Positions 16,699 through 24,355 of a DNA stretch of 52,818 nucleotides are shown here, in pieces. The notes below the pieces were generated by a model. It saw only the letters and a list, made by a program, of their open reading frames with translations. It made no database searches and was not told the DNA's origin. Each line of letters starts with the position of its first letter. The first letter of the stretch is position 1. Made by a program: the position numbers and the translations under genes. Source of the stretch: M55B144 sp964550615 (GTDB lineage Bacteria > Bipolaricaulota > Bipolaricaulia > UBA7950 > UBA9294); the NCBI GenBank assembly GCA_964550615.1, contig CAZKAB010000009.1, forward strand, positions 1-52,818, read 5' to 3'.

Positions 16699-17283
16699 TT
16701 ACGCCTCCGTGTCACCGAAGCTGACTTTTTTCTCGGATCGAGCACCCAGAATGATCGCCGCGGCACGGCGCGAAGCTTCCGCACAAACGCCGGCACAGGC
16801 CATCGGTCCTCCCGACTCTTGCCAAGCTTCTGCCTTGCTCGGATCGTCGCAGCACCAACCCATGACTGCCTTCTGAATGTCGTAGCAATTGGTGCTTCCG
16901 AACGTGTCGCGGATTTCATCCACGAACTCTCTTGCGTTTGCGTTGGCGAATTGGTAAGACGCAGCATCTCGAAAGTCTTCGGGGCCAAGGGATTCCCCGA
17001 TGGCGATCAATCCTCCGAGCACGGCTCCACATGTCTGCCCGGTTCCGCAGATGCCGCCAGCAAGAACTGAACTCGCCCTCAGGGTTGCCCGTTCCTCTTC
17101 TTGCAGATGAGTCTGGATCGCCCATAGCGTCGATCGGCAGCAATTGCCGTAAACATCAAGGCTGTCGAATGCCTGTGTGGCGATCGCATCCAGGATCTTC
17201 TCCTCGCTCAGCTGAGCGGCAGCTTTGCCGGCCTTCGGAGTGGGCATCCAACGTTGTCTCAGTCCAGCTTTCATATGATCCAT
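16699..17283 (-). CDS. C_GCAxxG_C_C family redox-type protein
   Basis: The 194-residue protein carries the family signature spread over two segments: YGNCCRSTLWA (about residues 45-55) and AGGICGTGQTCGAVLGG (about residues 75-91). Two more Cys-containing stretches follow (TNCYDIQ and GWCCDD), then a C-terminal CAGVCAEASRRAA. Members of this family are small Cys-rich proteins often encoded with oxidoreductases; their chemistry is not established to my knowledge. ATG 17283 lacks a nearby ribosome binding site, so ATG 17274 is an alternative. It lies 56 bases after the KDPG-type aldolase gene and 148 bases before the glycyl radical enzyme, in the left arm. Confidence 0.78.
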   Translation of the reverse strand: MDHMKAGLRQRWMPTPKAGKAAAQLSEEKILDAIATQAFDSLDVYGNCCRSTLWAIQTHLQEEERATLRASSVLAGGICGTGQTCGAVLGGLIAIGESLGPEDFRDAASYQFANANAREFVDEIRDTFGSTNCYDIQKAVMGWCCDDPSKAEAWQESGGPMACAGVCAEASRRAAAIILGARSEKKVSFGDTEA

Positions 17284-17339
17284 GCTGTATTCGCGCCATA
17301 TGGAGCGTATCCTGGCACTACCTCCTCAACATGCGACTA

Positions 17340-18017
17340 TTATTCAGTAGCTCCGTCCTCCGCGCCGGTGCGTTGTGCATAGTCTTGCACGGCACTCACA
17401 AGTCCTCTCGCCTTGCCCGTTATCACACCGAAATCCCCGCGCCGAATTGCCTTCTTGTCCACCAACCACGAGCCGGCACCAACAACGTCTGCCCCGGCTT
17501 GGAGAAAATCGACAATTGTATCGCTACTTACACCTCCGGTCGGCATTAGTCGCAGGAATGGCATCGGTGCCTTCAGATCAGAGATGAACTTAGCCCCGAG
17601 TCGGGCGGCTGGGAACACTTTTACGATCTGTGCGCCATGGCTCCAGGCTGAATACGCCTCGCTTGGGGTGAATGTGCCGGGGCTGAAGACAATTCCGCGG
17701 TCGAGTGCGTATGCGAGGATAGAGGGATCGAAAACCGGCGCTACCTGGAACTCTGCTCCGGCTTCTGCGCACGCGTCAACATCTTCTTTCGTCAACACGC
17801 TCCCTGCGCCGACAAGGAGATCGGGGAACCGCTCTCGCACGCTGTGTATGACATCCAGCGCATCGGGAGTCGTCATCGCGATCTCGATAATGGTGACGCC
17901 GCCTGTGCGAAGGGCTTCTGCAACCTCAACACACGCATTAGGGGCGTCGAGCCTTACGACTGCGACAATGCGTTCGTGAAGGATCCGCTTCAGGATGGCG
18001 CCCGCTTGATTATCCAT
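17340..18017 (-). CDS. KDPG/KHG-type 2-keto-3-deoxy acid aldolase (Eda family)
   Basis: The 225-residue class I aldolase has the Glu of IIEIAMTTP, the AGSVLTKEDV loop, and the Schiff-base Lys in IVKVFPAARLG, followed by LMPTGGVS. It should cleave a 2-keto-3-deoxy (phospho)aldonate to pyruvate and an aldehyde. In Escherichia coli Eda the first motif reads EVTLRT, with Arg49 binding substrate. Here that Arg is Thr, closer to the galactonate-type DgoA pattern, so 6-phosphogluconate may not be the substrate. ATG 18017 is chosen because it starts just before the conserved domain with GAGAAG upstream; the ORF extends 75 residues upstream over the HAD gene. Confidence 0.88.
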   Translation of the reverse strand: MDNQAGAILKRILHERIVAVVRLDAPNACVEVAEALRTGGVTIIEIAMTTPDALDVIHSVRERFPDLLVGAGSVLTKEDVDACAEAGAEFQVAPVFDPSILAYALDRGIVFSPGTFTPSEAYSAWSHGAQIVKVFPAARLGAKFISDLKAPMPFLRLMPTGGVSSDTIVDFLQAGADVVGAGSWLVDKKAIRRGDFGVITGKARGLVSAVQDYAQRTGAEDGATE

Positions 18018-18021
18018 ACTT

Positions 18022-18903
18022 CTACTTCTCCTCTTGAGAGCTTGCGCATCGCGCGTTCGCACAGCACGTCGGCGCCTCGCGACGGCTTCGCTCGCAAGTG
18101 TAGCCTCCCGGAAGTCCATCGGGGAGCACGGATACGTCTTGCATGATGTATGTTGGAGCAATATCACTTGCCGCTGCATCGGCGACGGTAGCAACTCCGG
18201 AAAGGACGAGCACGGAATCGGCGCCAACGACGTCGGCCGCAACGATGTCTGTTTGTAAGTTGTCTCCTACGAAAAGGCAAGTAGCGGGATCTTCTATTCC
18301 CCACTTGCGCAGCGCGGTGCGGACTGCGAGTGGATCCGGCTTGCCGCAGAAACGCATCGGCTCGTACCCCATACCTCTGAACAGGCCCACATATGCGCCG
18401 GCGGCGGGCCGCTCGCCGTCCGATGCCGGATACGTTGGATCGGCGTTCGTCGCAACCAGCCGGGCGCCTTCATGAAGCGATCGAAAAGCGGCTACCATCT
18501 TATGTCGAGTCAGGTCCCTGTCCACGCCAATTACGACGAAATCCGCGGCACCGCTTTCGACGACGCGGAATCTGTGCGATGTCAGCTTGTGAGCCAGAGC
18601 ATCAGATCCCCGAACGAGAACCCGAGCGCCGGGGTTAGTCTCTTCCAGAAAGTCGACCACCAGGTCGGCGGAGGTGATGATCTCCTTGGGCGTGACATCG
18701 AAGCCCATCGCATTCAGGCGATCCGTAAGCAATGTCCCCGGGCGCTCTCCGTTGTTCGACAAGAAGCGACAGGTGAAGCGGTGCCGAAGCGCTTCGACGG
18801 CTTCAGGGGCGCCGGCGATGGGGCGATTGCCTACGAACAGGGTGCCGTCGAGGTCGAAAATAATGGTCTCATAATGGGGCTGCTTCCCTGACATGCCAGT
18901 CAC
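18022..18903 (-). CDS. HAD-IIA family phosphatase (NagD/phosphoglycolate phosphatase-like)
   Basis: The 293-residue protein has all HAD motifs: IIFDLDGTLFVG (motif I), FLSNNGERP (motif II, IIA type), CGKPDPLAV (Lys, motif III) and FVGDNLQTDIVAA (motif IV). A class IIA cap lies between. It probably removes phosphate from a small sugar phosphate or phosphoglycolate-like compound made by the cluster. The GTG start overlaps the stop of the dehydrogenase gene (GTGA), showing translational coupling. The last 20 residues are Cys/Arg-rich and low in conservation, perhaps an extension after a lost stop codon. Confidence 0.87.
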   Translation of the reverse strand: MTGMSGKQPHYETIIFDLDGTLFVGNRPIAGAPEAVEALRHRFTCRFLSNNGERPGTLLTDRLNAMGFDVTPKEIITSADLVVDFLEETNPGARVLVRGSDALAHKLTSHRFRVVESGAADFVVIGVDRDLTRHKMVAAFRSLHEGARLVATNADPTYPASDGERPAAGAYVGLFRGMGYEPMRFCGKPDPLAVRTALRKWGIEDPATCLFVGDNLQTDIVAADVVGADSVLVLSGVATVADAAASDIAPTYIMQDVSVLPDGLPGGYTCERSRREAPTCCANARCASSQEEK

Positions 18904-19883
18904 CTTTGCTTTGCCGCATCGGGATTCAACACGTTCACGGGCAGTTCTCCCTCAAATACCCGGCAGACCGTTTCGGCACATTTCACGTCCATGCGATTCA
19001 TCGCTTCCAGTGTGTATGCGCCGATATGCGGTGTCGCCAGCACGTTTTCGATTGTGAGGAGTGGGCTATCTTGCGGTGGTTCGGTGGAGAAGACATCGAC
19101 TCCCGCGCCCGCAATTCGACCTGATTGCAGGTATTCGGTCAAGGCCGCCTCGTCGACAAGCTCCCCTCGCGCGATGTTTATGAGGATTGCCGTTTCTTTC
19201 ATCAGATTCAGTTCGTTGCGCCCGATGAGATTGCGGGTCTCAGTCAGCAGCGGCACGTGCAAGGTAACAATGTCTGCACCGGCAAGGAGTTCGTCCAACG
19301 GTAGGTAGATAATCCCAGTTTCCTCAGCGAATGACGCATCCTGATACACATCGTACGCAAGGACCCTGCAGCCGAATCCAGTCAGGCGCTTGATGACTGC
19401 ACGACCAATCTTTCCAGTACCGACGACACCAACGGTCTGCTGACCCAATTCGCGGCCGACGAAGCGACTCCACTTGCCCTCGCGCGTGGAAATAGCCGCT
19501 TGAATGATCTTGCGAAGGAGCGAGAGCATGAACCCGATCGTAAGGTCTGCTACGGCATCGCTATTCGTGTCCGGTGCGTTTGCAACAAGAATGCCTCGCT
19601 CGGAAGCGGCGCCAAGGTCGATGTTATCGACCCCGACGCCGTGCTTCTGAACCAAACTTAAACGGGGACCAGCATGCAGGACCGTGCGTGGAATCGGTTC
19701 CGCGCCGGCAATGAGGACGTCAGGATCTACGTCCGACAAGATTCGGGCCAGCTTGGCCTCATTGAGAGGACGGGCCGAGTCTTCCACTCGCACGACCACG
19801 AAGCCGTGTTCTTCGAGCATGTCCTTGCCGATGGGCAAAACCTTCGCAAAGGTCCGAGAACTGACGAGTACTGTGCGTCGCAA
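18900..19883 (-). CDS. D-isomer-specific 2-hydroxyacid dehydrogenase (SerA-like)
   Basis: From TTG 19883 the protein has 327 residues with the family layout. The NAD site is GVVGTGKIGRAVIK with an Asp at the end of the next strand (LAYD), suggesting NAD. Catalytic Arg is in NIARGELVDE, Glu in VDVFSTEPP and His in ATPHIGAYT. It interconverts a 2-hydroxy acid and a 2-keto acid. It lacks the C-terminal ACT domain of biosynthetic phosphoglycerate dehydrogenase, so a catabolic hydroxyacid such as lactate, glycerate or an aldonate is more likely. The TTG start is supported by GGGGA 6 bases upstream, after the preceding aldolase stop at 19898. Confidence 0.88.
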   Translation of the reverse strand: MRRTVLVSSRTFAKVLPIGKDMLEEHGFVVVRVEDSARPLNEAKLARILSDVDPDVLIAGAEPIPRTVLHAGPRLSLVQKHGVGVDNIDLGAASERGILVANAPDTNSDAVADLTIGFMLSLLRKIIQAAISTREGKWSRFVGRELGQQTVGVVGTGKIGRAVIKRLTGFGCRVLAYDVYQDASFAEETGIIYLPLDELLAGADIVTLHVPLLTETRNLIGRNELNLMKETAILINIARGELVDEAALTEYLQSGRIAGAGVDVFSTEPPQDSPLLTIENVLATPHIGAYTLEAMNRMDVKCAETVCRVFEGELPVNVLNPDAAKQR

Positions 19884-19897
19884 GAGTTTCCCCGTAC

Positions 19898-20785
19898 CTA
19901 AACCGAGACACCCAGCGACCTGAAGCCGGCCATCGCCTTGGCGATGAGCGTCTTGTCGGGGAACACGAATGGGAGTCGCGGATATCCGGTATTCACACCC
20001 TGCTCGCGCAGAACGGCCTGGATCATTGGCAGAGTCGGTGCAAGATGCATGATGTCCCTCATCTTCGAAACCTTCTCCTGCAGAACGGCGCTGCGGCTCA
20101 TGTCTCCAGCCTTCACGGCGTTGAACAGCTCGACCACCGGCTCGGGGATTGCATTGGCGAGTCCACATACAGCTGCATGGGCACCCATGCTGACTGCTGG
20201 GAGGATGAGCGCTTCCGTTCCGATGACCGGAATGAACCCTGGCTTCGTCACCGACCACATAAGGTTCCAGAACGTTATGATCTCGAAACTGGAATCCTTG
20301 ATCCCGGCGACTCCGAGCTCGGCCAGTGTTGCAAGCAGCTTCCCGCTTACTGACACACCGGTCGCCTTGGGGTTGTTGTAGATGAAGACCGGAATCGAGA
20401 CGGCTTCTACCAACTTGCGGAAGTGACGCTCCACGGCGTCATCGCCGAAACCGTAGTAAATAGGCGGCACTGCCGCGACGGCATCCGCTCCCGCTTTTTC
20501 CGCGTGCTTTGCGAGGTCGACGACCGAACGCGTCGAACAGCCTCCGACATGCAGAATAACGGGGATTCGACCGTTTACCTCGTTGATGACGAGCTCGGCC
20601 ACCGTCTTTCGTTCTTCCACCGACATCAACGGACCGGATCCGTAGGTGCCGCAGGGATAGAACCCTTGGACCTTCCCGATCAGGAAGTTGACGATTTCCT
20701 TCTGTGCCGCAGGGTCAAACTCCCCGTTTTTGTCAAACGCCGTCAACAAGGGAGGAATGATCCCCGTAATCTTCTTTTCCACCAC
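19898..20785 (-). CDS. DHDPS/NAL-family class I aldolase
   Basis: The 295-residue TIM-barrel protein has the family features: the N-terminal IIPPLLTAFDKNGEFD, the loop CGTYGSGPLMSVEER (in place of the usual GTTGE), Tyr in FIYNNPKATG, and the Schiff-base Lys in VAGIKDSSFE. The family cleaves or forms a bond between pyruvate and an aldehyde, as in 2-keto-3-deoxygluconate aldolase, N-acetylneuraminate lyase and dihydrodipicolinate synthase. In a sugar cluster beside a 2-hydroxyacid dehydrogenase, a keto-deoxy-aldonate aldolase role is inferred; lysine biosynthesis is unlikely. Two tandem GTG codons follow AAGGAGG, and either could start. Confidence 0.88.
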   Translation of the reverse strand: MVEKKITGIIPPLLTAFDKNGEFDPAAQKEIVNFLIGKVQGFYPCGTYGSGPLMSVEERKTVAELVINEVNGRIPVILHVGGCSTRSVVDLAKHAEKAGADAVAAVPPIYYGFGDDAVERHFRKLVEAVSIPVFIYNNPKATGVSVSGKLLATLAELGVAGIKDSSFEIITFWNLMWSVTKPGFIPVIGTEALILPAVSMGAHAAVCGLANAIPEPVVELFNAVKAGDMSRSAVLQEKVSKMRDIMHLAPTLPMIQAVLREQGVNTGYPRLPFVFPDKTLIAKAMAGFRSLGVSV

Positions 20786-20824
20786 GTGCCTCCTTATAGG
20801 TGCTTTCTTTGGTTGCTCTCTTTT

Positions 20825-22762
20825 CTAGAAGCTTGCATATGCGCTCAGATCAAGCGCCTCCAGCTTCGCTTGCGTCGGATGCCCGGTCGAGATATCCCAT
20901 CCGCGCTCTTCGTAGTAGTCGTCGAGCATGCGTGCAACATCATCCTTATCCAGGACCTTCGTTTGATAGTAATCTTCGATCTCGATTCGTCCCTCAGGCG
21001 CGTCCATTGGCCGGAACCAGACATCTGGCGGCTGATCGTCGGCACGCGAGAACCCGTCACGCGCGTTGATTATCTTCGCCAAGTTGCTGACACGCTCTCC
21101 GCGCAGGATGAGGTCACGGGCCGTCACCTCATCTCCCGTGGCTGCGCTATAGAGGCTCGCCATCTCATCGGCGAAGATGAGCGCCTGATAGGTGTAGATC
21201 GTGCATAACCCGATTGCGTTTTTAACCCGCATTAGATCTTCCATGTACGCGGTGTAACGGCCGACGCTGAATCGTCCGGAGTGGGGAGTCTCTTGGAAGA
21301 TGCGATCCATCACCTCGTCGGAGAGACCCCAGTGCTCAACTTGCTCCCGAATCTCCTCCAGCGTCTTGTTTCGTGAGTTCGTGCGCGTATGCGAACCACC
21401 GTGGTGAGGCCGTGGACGCGTGAAGAACGTCATCATCAGCGGATGAAATCGGGATGGTCGCGCATCGTAGATGAAATCCACACCCTTGCACACGCCCGCG
21501 TACCAGTATTCTTTCGGATCGAGCCCAAGCTCCTCGTAGACACGGTACCAGCCGTCTGCAAGTATGTCACCGATCCCCTCTCGATCGGCCGTCATTCGGA
21601 ACAGTCTCTTGTAGGTCTCGTAGTTTCGCCCCAGCGTCACACCCTCCTGAGCGGGCGCGATACGCCCCTGCTCGGCCATTTGGGTCACGAAGTCGATCAG
21701 TCTCGTTGTTGTGTAGAAGTCAATGCCGGTATGTGCGTTCGCCTCAGTCACCAGATGAATCATCTTGCGGTCATCTTCTATGCCCAGCAGCTGTCCCGAT
21801 GTTGCGCTCTTGCTGTAGGGAGATCCCAATCCCTGCTCCCCATCGAACTCTCCACCGGGAATCACCCATCGGAGGCGGCAGTTCAGAGGACAACTTGCGC
21901 ATGCAATTACTGCCTGGAGGGATTCGAGCCGCTTTTCCTCGCCGTAGAGTTTGTCCCAAGTCTCTTTTGGCCAGATCCCCGGATTCTGCGTGTGCTTGAA
22001 CGTAGACCATCCGGCCGCAAGACCCAGTTTCACCCAATGCTCGCGGCGCGGCCAAGCGAACACGCGCTCATATAGTTCGTTGGAGATCTCGTTGTAACGA
22101 TCTGGATCAGCGACACGTACACCGCCGGTTCCGCGTGCGATAACGGCCTTCACGTTCTTTGATCCGAAAACCGCTCCGAGGCCTCCGCGGCCGATAGAGT
22201 TGGTGCGATCGATTATGGCAAGAGCGCTTCGCACCAGCTTCTCGCCGCCGGTCCCGATGACGAGTACTCCGGTGTCGTCTCCCTCACGCGCGATAAGAGC
22301 TTTCGAGACCTCTTCGATTCCTCTTCCCCAGAGCGCGCCAGCCGGTTCGATCGACACTCCCTCGTCTCGCACGGCGATCACGACAGGTTCGGATGCTTTC
22401 CCTTGAATGACAAGTCGGTCGCACCCGGCTTGTCGCATGCCCAAGGCGAAGTATCGTCCGCCGCCGGTGCACGAGCCGACGTAGTAGCGATGATCGGCGG
22501 AGGCGATCGTCGGGAACTTGGTGATCGCCGTCAGCTTAGACGCCCCAGGTGTGCGCGTGCCGACGAGTACTCCGGGATTCAATACAATGATGTTCTCGGG
22601 AGAAAAGGGATCGATTCTCGGCGGCAAACGATCGGCAAGGAGGCGCCACCCGTAACCTGCGCCGCCGAGAACCGCTGAAACTTCTTTGTAGGCCTTCTCC
22701 TCGCAGTGGACTTCTCGGCGAGTGAGGTCAACGAACCATGTTCTATCAGTGAAGCTAGTCAC
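20825..22762 (-). CDS. aor: Aldehyde ferredoxin oxidoreductase, tungstopterin family
   Basis: The 645-residue protein begins with the typical 'FVDLTRREV' strand and GGAGYGWRLLADRL. Pterin-site segments follow (VGSCTGGGRYFALGMRQAG and GRGGLGAVFGSKNVKAV). The [4Fe-4S] cluster ligands are CASCPLNC (about residues 295-302), with a distal Cys in IGLCTIY. It oxidises aldehydes to carboxylates and passes electrons to ferredoxin. The 92-residue ferredoxin gene just upstream overlaps it by GTGA and is its likely partner. Members of the family differ in aldehyde; this one may oxidise the small aldehyde released by the cluster aldolases. Dependence on W and not Mo is inferred from the family. Confidence 0.93.
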   Translation of the reverse strand: MTSFTDRTWFVDLTRREVHCEEKAYKEVSAVLGGAGYGWRLLADRLPPRIDPFSPENIIVLNPGVLVGTRTPGASKLTAITKFPTIASADHRYYVGSCTGGGRYFALGMRQAGCDRLVIQGKASEPVVIAVRDEGVSIEPAGALWGRGIEEVSKALIAREGDDTGVLVIGTGGEKLVRSALAIIDRTNSIGRGGLGAVFGSKNVKAVIARGTGGVRVADPDRYNEISNELYERVFAWPRREHWVKLGLAAGWSTFKHTQNPGIWPKETWDKLYGEEKRLESLQAVIACASCPLNCRLRWVIPGGEFDGEQGLGSPYSKSATSGQLLGIEDDRKMIHLVTEANAHTGIDFYTTTRLIDFVTQMAEQGRIAPAQEGVTLGRNYETYKRLFRMTADREGIGDILADGWYRVYEELGLDPKEYWYAGVCKGVDFIYDARPSRFHPLMMTFFTRPRPHHGGSHTRTNSRNKTLEEIREQVEHWGLSDEVMDRIFQETPHSGRFSVGRYTAYMEDLMRVKNAIGLCTIYTYQALIFADEMASLYSAATGDEVTARDLILRGERVSNLAKIINARDGFSRADDQPPDVWFRPMDAPEGRIEIEDYYQTKVLDKDDVARMLDDYYEERGWDISTGHPTQAKLEALDLSAYASF

Positions 22763-23037
22763 AATGCCTCCTCAGCCGAAGATGCACCAGACGGTTCGTA
22801 GACGATGGCCCCGTACAAGCAGGCACTGGCGCACGCGGGCGCGCCTCCGCAGAGGTCACAGCATAGAGCCTTGATCATCGGAGCCGTCTTCTCCGTCTTG
22901 AGGTCCCTTTCAATAACGATGCAGGAATTCGTAGGGTTGTACTCTCTTGTCCTGGCAAACGAGCAGGCAAGCTGGCAGCTGCGACACCCATGGCACAGTT
23001 CCGGGTGGACGGTAAGCATGCCCTCGATCGATATCAT
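22759..23037 (-). CDS. 2x[4Fe-4S] ferredoxin partner of the AOR
   Basis: The 92-residue protein has two cluster motifs: CHGCRSCQLACSF (CxxCxxCxxxC) near residues 15-25 and CCDLCGGAPACASAC (CxxCxxxxCxxxC) near residues 59-73. Ferredoxins of this kind are encoded next to many AOR-family enzymes and accept the electrons. ATG 23037 has AGGAG 7 bases upstream. The stop overlaps the AOR start, so the two are made together. Confidence 0.88.
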   Translation of the reverse strand: MISIEGMLTVHPELCHGCRSCQLACSFARTREYNPTNSCIVIERDLKTEKTAPMIKALCCDLCGGAPACASACLYGAIVYEPSGASSAEEAL

Positions 23038-23050
23038 TGCGTTCTCCTGT

Positions 23051-23422
23051 CTAGCGCTCTACGAGTTCGAGAATGTTGCCTTCGGGATCTTTGAAATAGC
23101 CGATTGTCCAGCCATTGCTCGTAGACCGTATACCTGATACGTCGATCCCAATTCCGGCGAGCCGTTCGATCTCGGCGTCCATGTCGTCTACGATGATCCC
23201 CAGGTGCGTAAATCCGGGTGCCTTCAGATCGCGCGGAGTCTCGTTCGTATCGGTCGGCAAGATCTCAACGACAACGCCAGTGTCGCCCTGCAGAAATACT
23301 ACCGGGGGGCGATCCTCGCCGCGTTCGATTTTCTGGACTACCTTCAGCTCAAGGACACGCGTATACCACTCGGCCAGAGCCGCAGAGTCTCGCGCGTAGA
23401 TTCCCACATGCTCGACATGCAT
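23051..23422 (-). CDS. VOC/glyoxalase-fold protein
   Basis: The 123-residue protein has two beta-alpha-beta-beta-beta modules. It starts MHVEHVGIYARDSAALAEWY, has FTHLGIIVDDMDAEIERL in the middle and ends with KDPEGNILELVER. Metal-ligand positions of the glyoxalase fold are visible: the first His in HVGI, the second in FTHLGI, and Glu near the C-terminus. Possible roles are glyoxalase I, epimerase or ring-cleaving enzyme. In this operon a methylglyoxal-detoxifying or epimerase role is plausible but not shown. ATG 23422 is preceded by AGGAGG. It is the second gene of the left arm. Confidence 0.82.
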   Translation of the reverse strand: MHVEHVGIYARDSAALAEWYTRVLELKVVQKIERGEDRPPVVFLQGDTGVVVEILPTDTNETPRDLKAPGFTHLGIIVDDMDAEIERLAGIGIDVSGIRSTSNGWTIGYFKDPEGNILELVER

Positions 23423-23434
23423 GCATCTACCTCC

Positions 23435-24145
23435 TTACTCAGTCTCGGCGAAGGCCGTAACCATCATTGCTTCTGCTTCCGGAAACAACAGTGGAATGAT
23501 GAATGCCCGTTTCAGCACCTTGCCAAGAAGCGGCTCGATGTCGGGATCCTCGAGAATGAGAAACTTCTTACCGCTGAGCAGAAACTTGCGATGCGCGGGG
23601 AACGGCGGGTCTGCCTTGCGCCCCTCAGGAATGTTTTCAATCCCCATGATGTCCGCTCCCGCGCACCGCAGCTTTGGAAGGGAAACGAGGAACTTGGCTG
23701 CTTCAGGTGAAAATCCGGGTTGCCGCATGATGTAGCGATCGGGATCCGCGGTTCGATAGCGGGAGAATCCTGTGTAAATCAGGAGAAGGTCAGCTTCGTT
23801 CAGTGCCGCGGAGTACGGCTCGAGATCGGATACCGTTATCTTCTCTTCATCTGTCTTGCTCACTTCGATAAGCAGCGGATGTTCGAAGATGAAATCGTCC
23901 ATCGCGAAATCTCCCAGCTTCGGCCGCGCCTTGGAAACGTGAAAAGCGGTGTCGACATGCGTTCCGGTGTGAACGAACACATCGATGAAACTGGTGTTAT
24001 TGTAAGATTCCCAGCGAACTCCTTTGGTCTCGGTGTCCGCCGGAGCGGGCGTCATCCGCGAGCGGGGGCGGAGAATGGGGCCGGCAATTCCGGGAGGCAT
24101 GAGAACATGCTTTGGGTCTAGCGGGTATGAGAATTGTACGTACAT
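23435..24145 (-). CDS. Cyclase-family (kynurenine formamidase-like) metal hydrolase
   Basis: The 236-residue protein carries the signature VHTGTHVDTAFHV (HxGTHxDxPxH with Pro replaced by Ala, about residues 56-66), which binds the metal in kynurenine formamidase and isatin hydrolase-type enzymes. The N-terminus reads 'YVQFSYPLDP' and the C-terminus has FLILEDPDIEPLLGKV. The family hydrolyses cyclic or formyl amides and esters. In this operon it could open a sugar lactone, which is inference only. AAGGAG lies 6 bases before ATG 24145, and it is the first gene behind the leftward promoter. Confidence 0.8.
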   Translation of the reverse strand: MYVQFSYPLDPKHVLMPPGIAGPILRPRSRMTPAPADTETKGVRWESYNNTSFIDVFVHTGTHVDTAFHVSKARPKLGDFAMDDFIFEHPLLIEVSKTDEEKITVSDLEPYSAALNEADLLLIYTGFSRYRTADPDRYIMRQPGFSPEAAKFLVSLPKLRCAGADIMGIENIPEGRKADPPFPAHRKFLLSGKKFLILEDPDIEPLLGKVLKRAFIIPLLFPEAEAMMVTAFAETE

Positions 24146-24181
24146 CGGCGACTCCTTTGCGTTTTCTTGGACATCGTTCGC

Positions 24182-24210
24182 ACAATAGCATGTCTTTGTC
24201 AGCTTGTCAA
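24182..24210 (-). promoter_or_regulatory. Leftward promoter of the catabolic supercluster
   Basis: On the reverse strand TTGACA (24205-24210, consensus) and TATTGT (24182-24187) are exactly 17 bases apart. The -10 is 36 bases before the cyclase gene ATG. It should drive the 11-gene left arm to 13161. Confidence 0.7.
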
Positions 24211-24232
24211 GTTGTAATGATTATAGTACGTC

Positions 24233-24261
24233 TTGACGTTCAGTCATCTTCTTGTTATACT
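24233..24261 (+). promoter_or_regulatory. Rightward promoter of the catabolic supercluster
   Basis: TTGACG (24233-24238) and TATACT (24256-24261) are 17 bases apart. It lies 23 bases from the -35 of the leftward promoter, so the two are back to back and may be regulated together. The transcript would begin near 24268 and carry an 88-base leader to the GntR gene. Confidence 0.7.
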
Positions 24262-24280
24262 GTCGCGATCATACTGTCGC
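24257..24280 (+). repeat. Tandem ATACTGTCGC repeat over the rightward -10 (operator candidate)
   Basis: ATACTGTCGC occurs at 24257-24266 and again at 24271-24280, a 14-base period. The first copy overlaps the -10 box and the second covers the expected start site, a position suited to repression. The likely binder is one of the two GntR proteins, though their family usually prefers inverted repeats. Confidence 0.5.
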
Positions 24281-24355
24281 AACACTGAGGCGTTGTGCAA
24301 GCGCGGCGATTTACGAATGAAGTAGATATCAAGGAGGCATAGACAACTACCTTCG

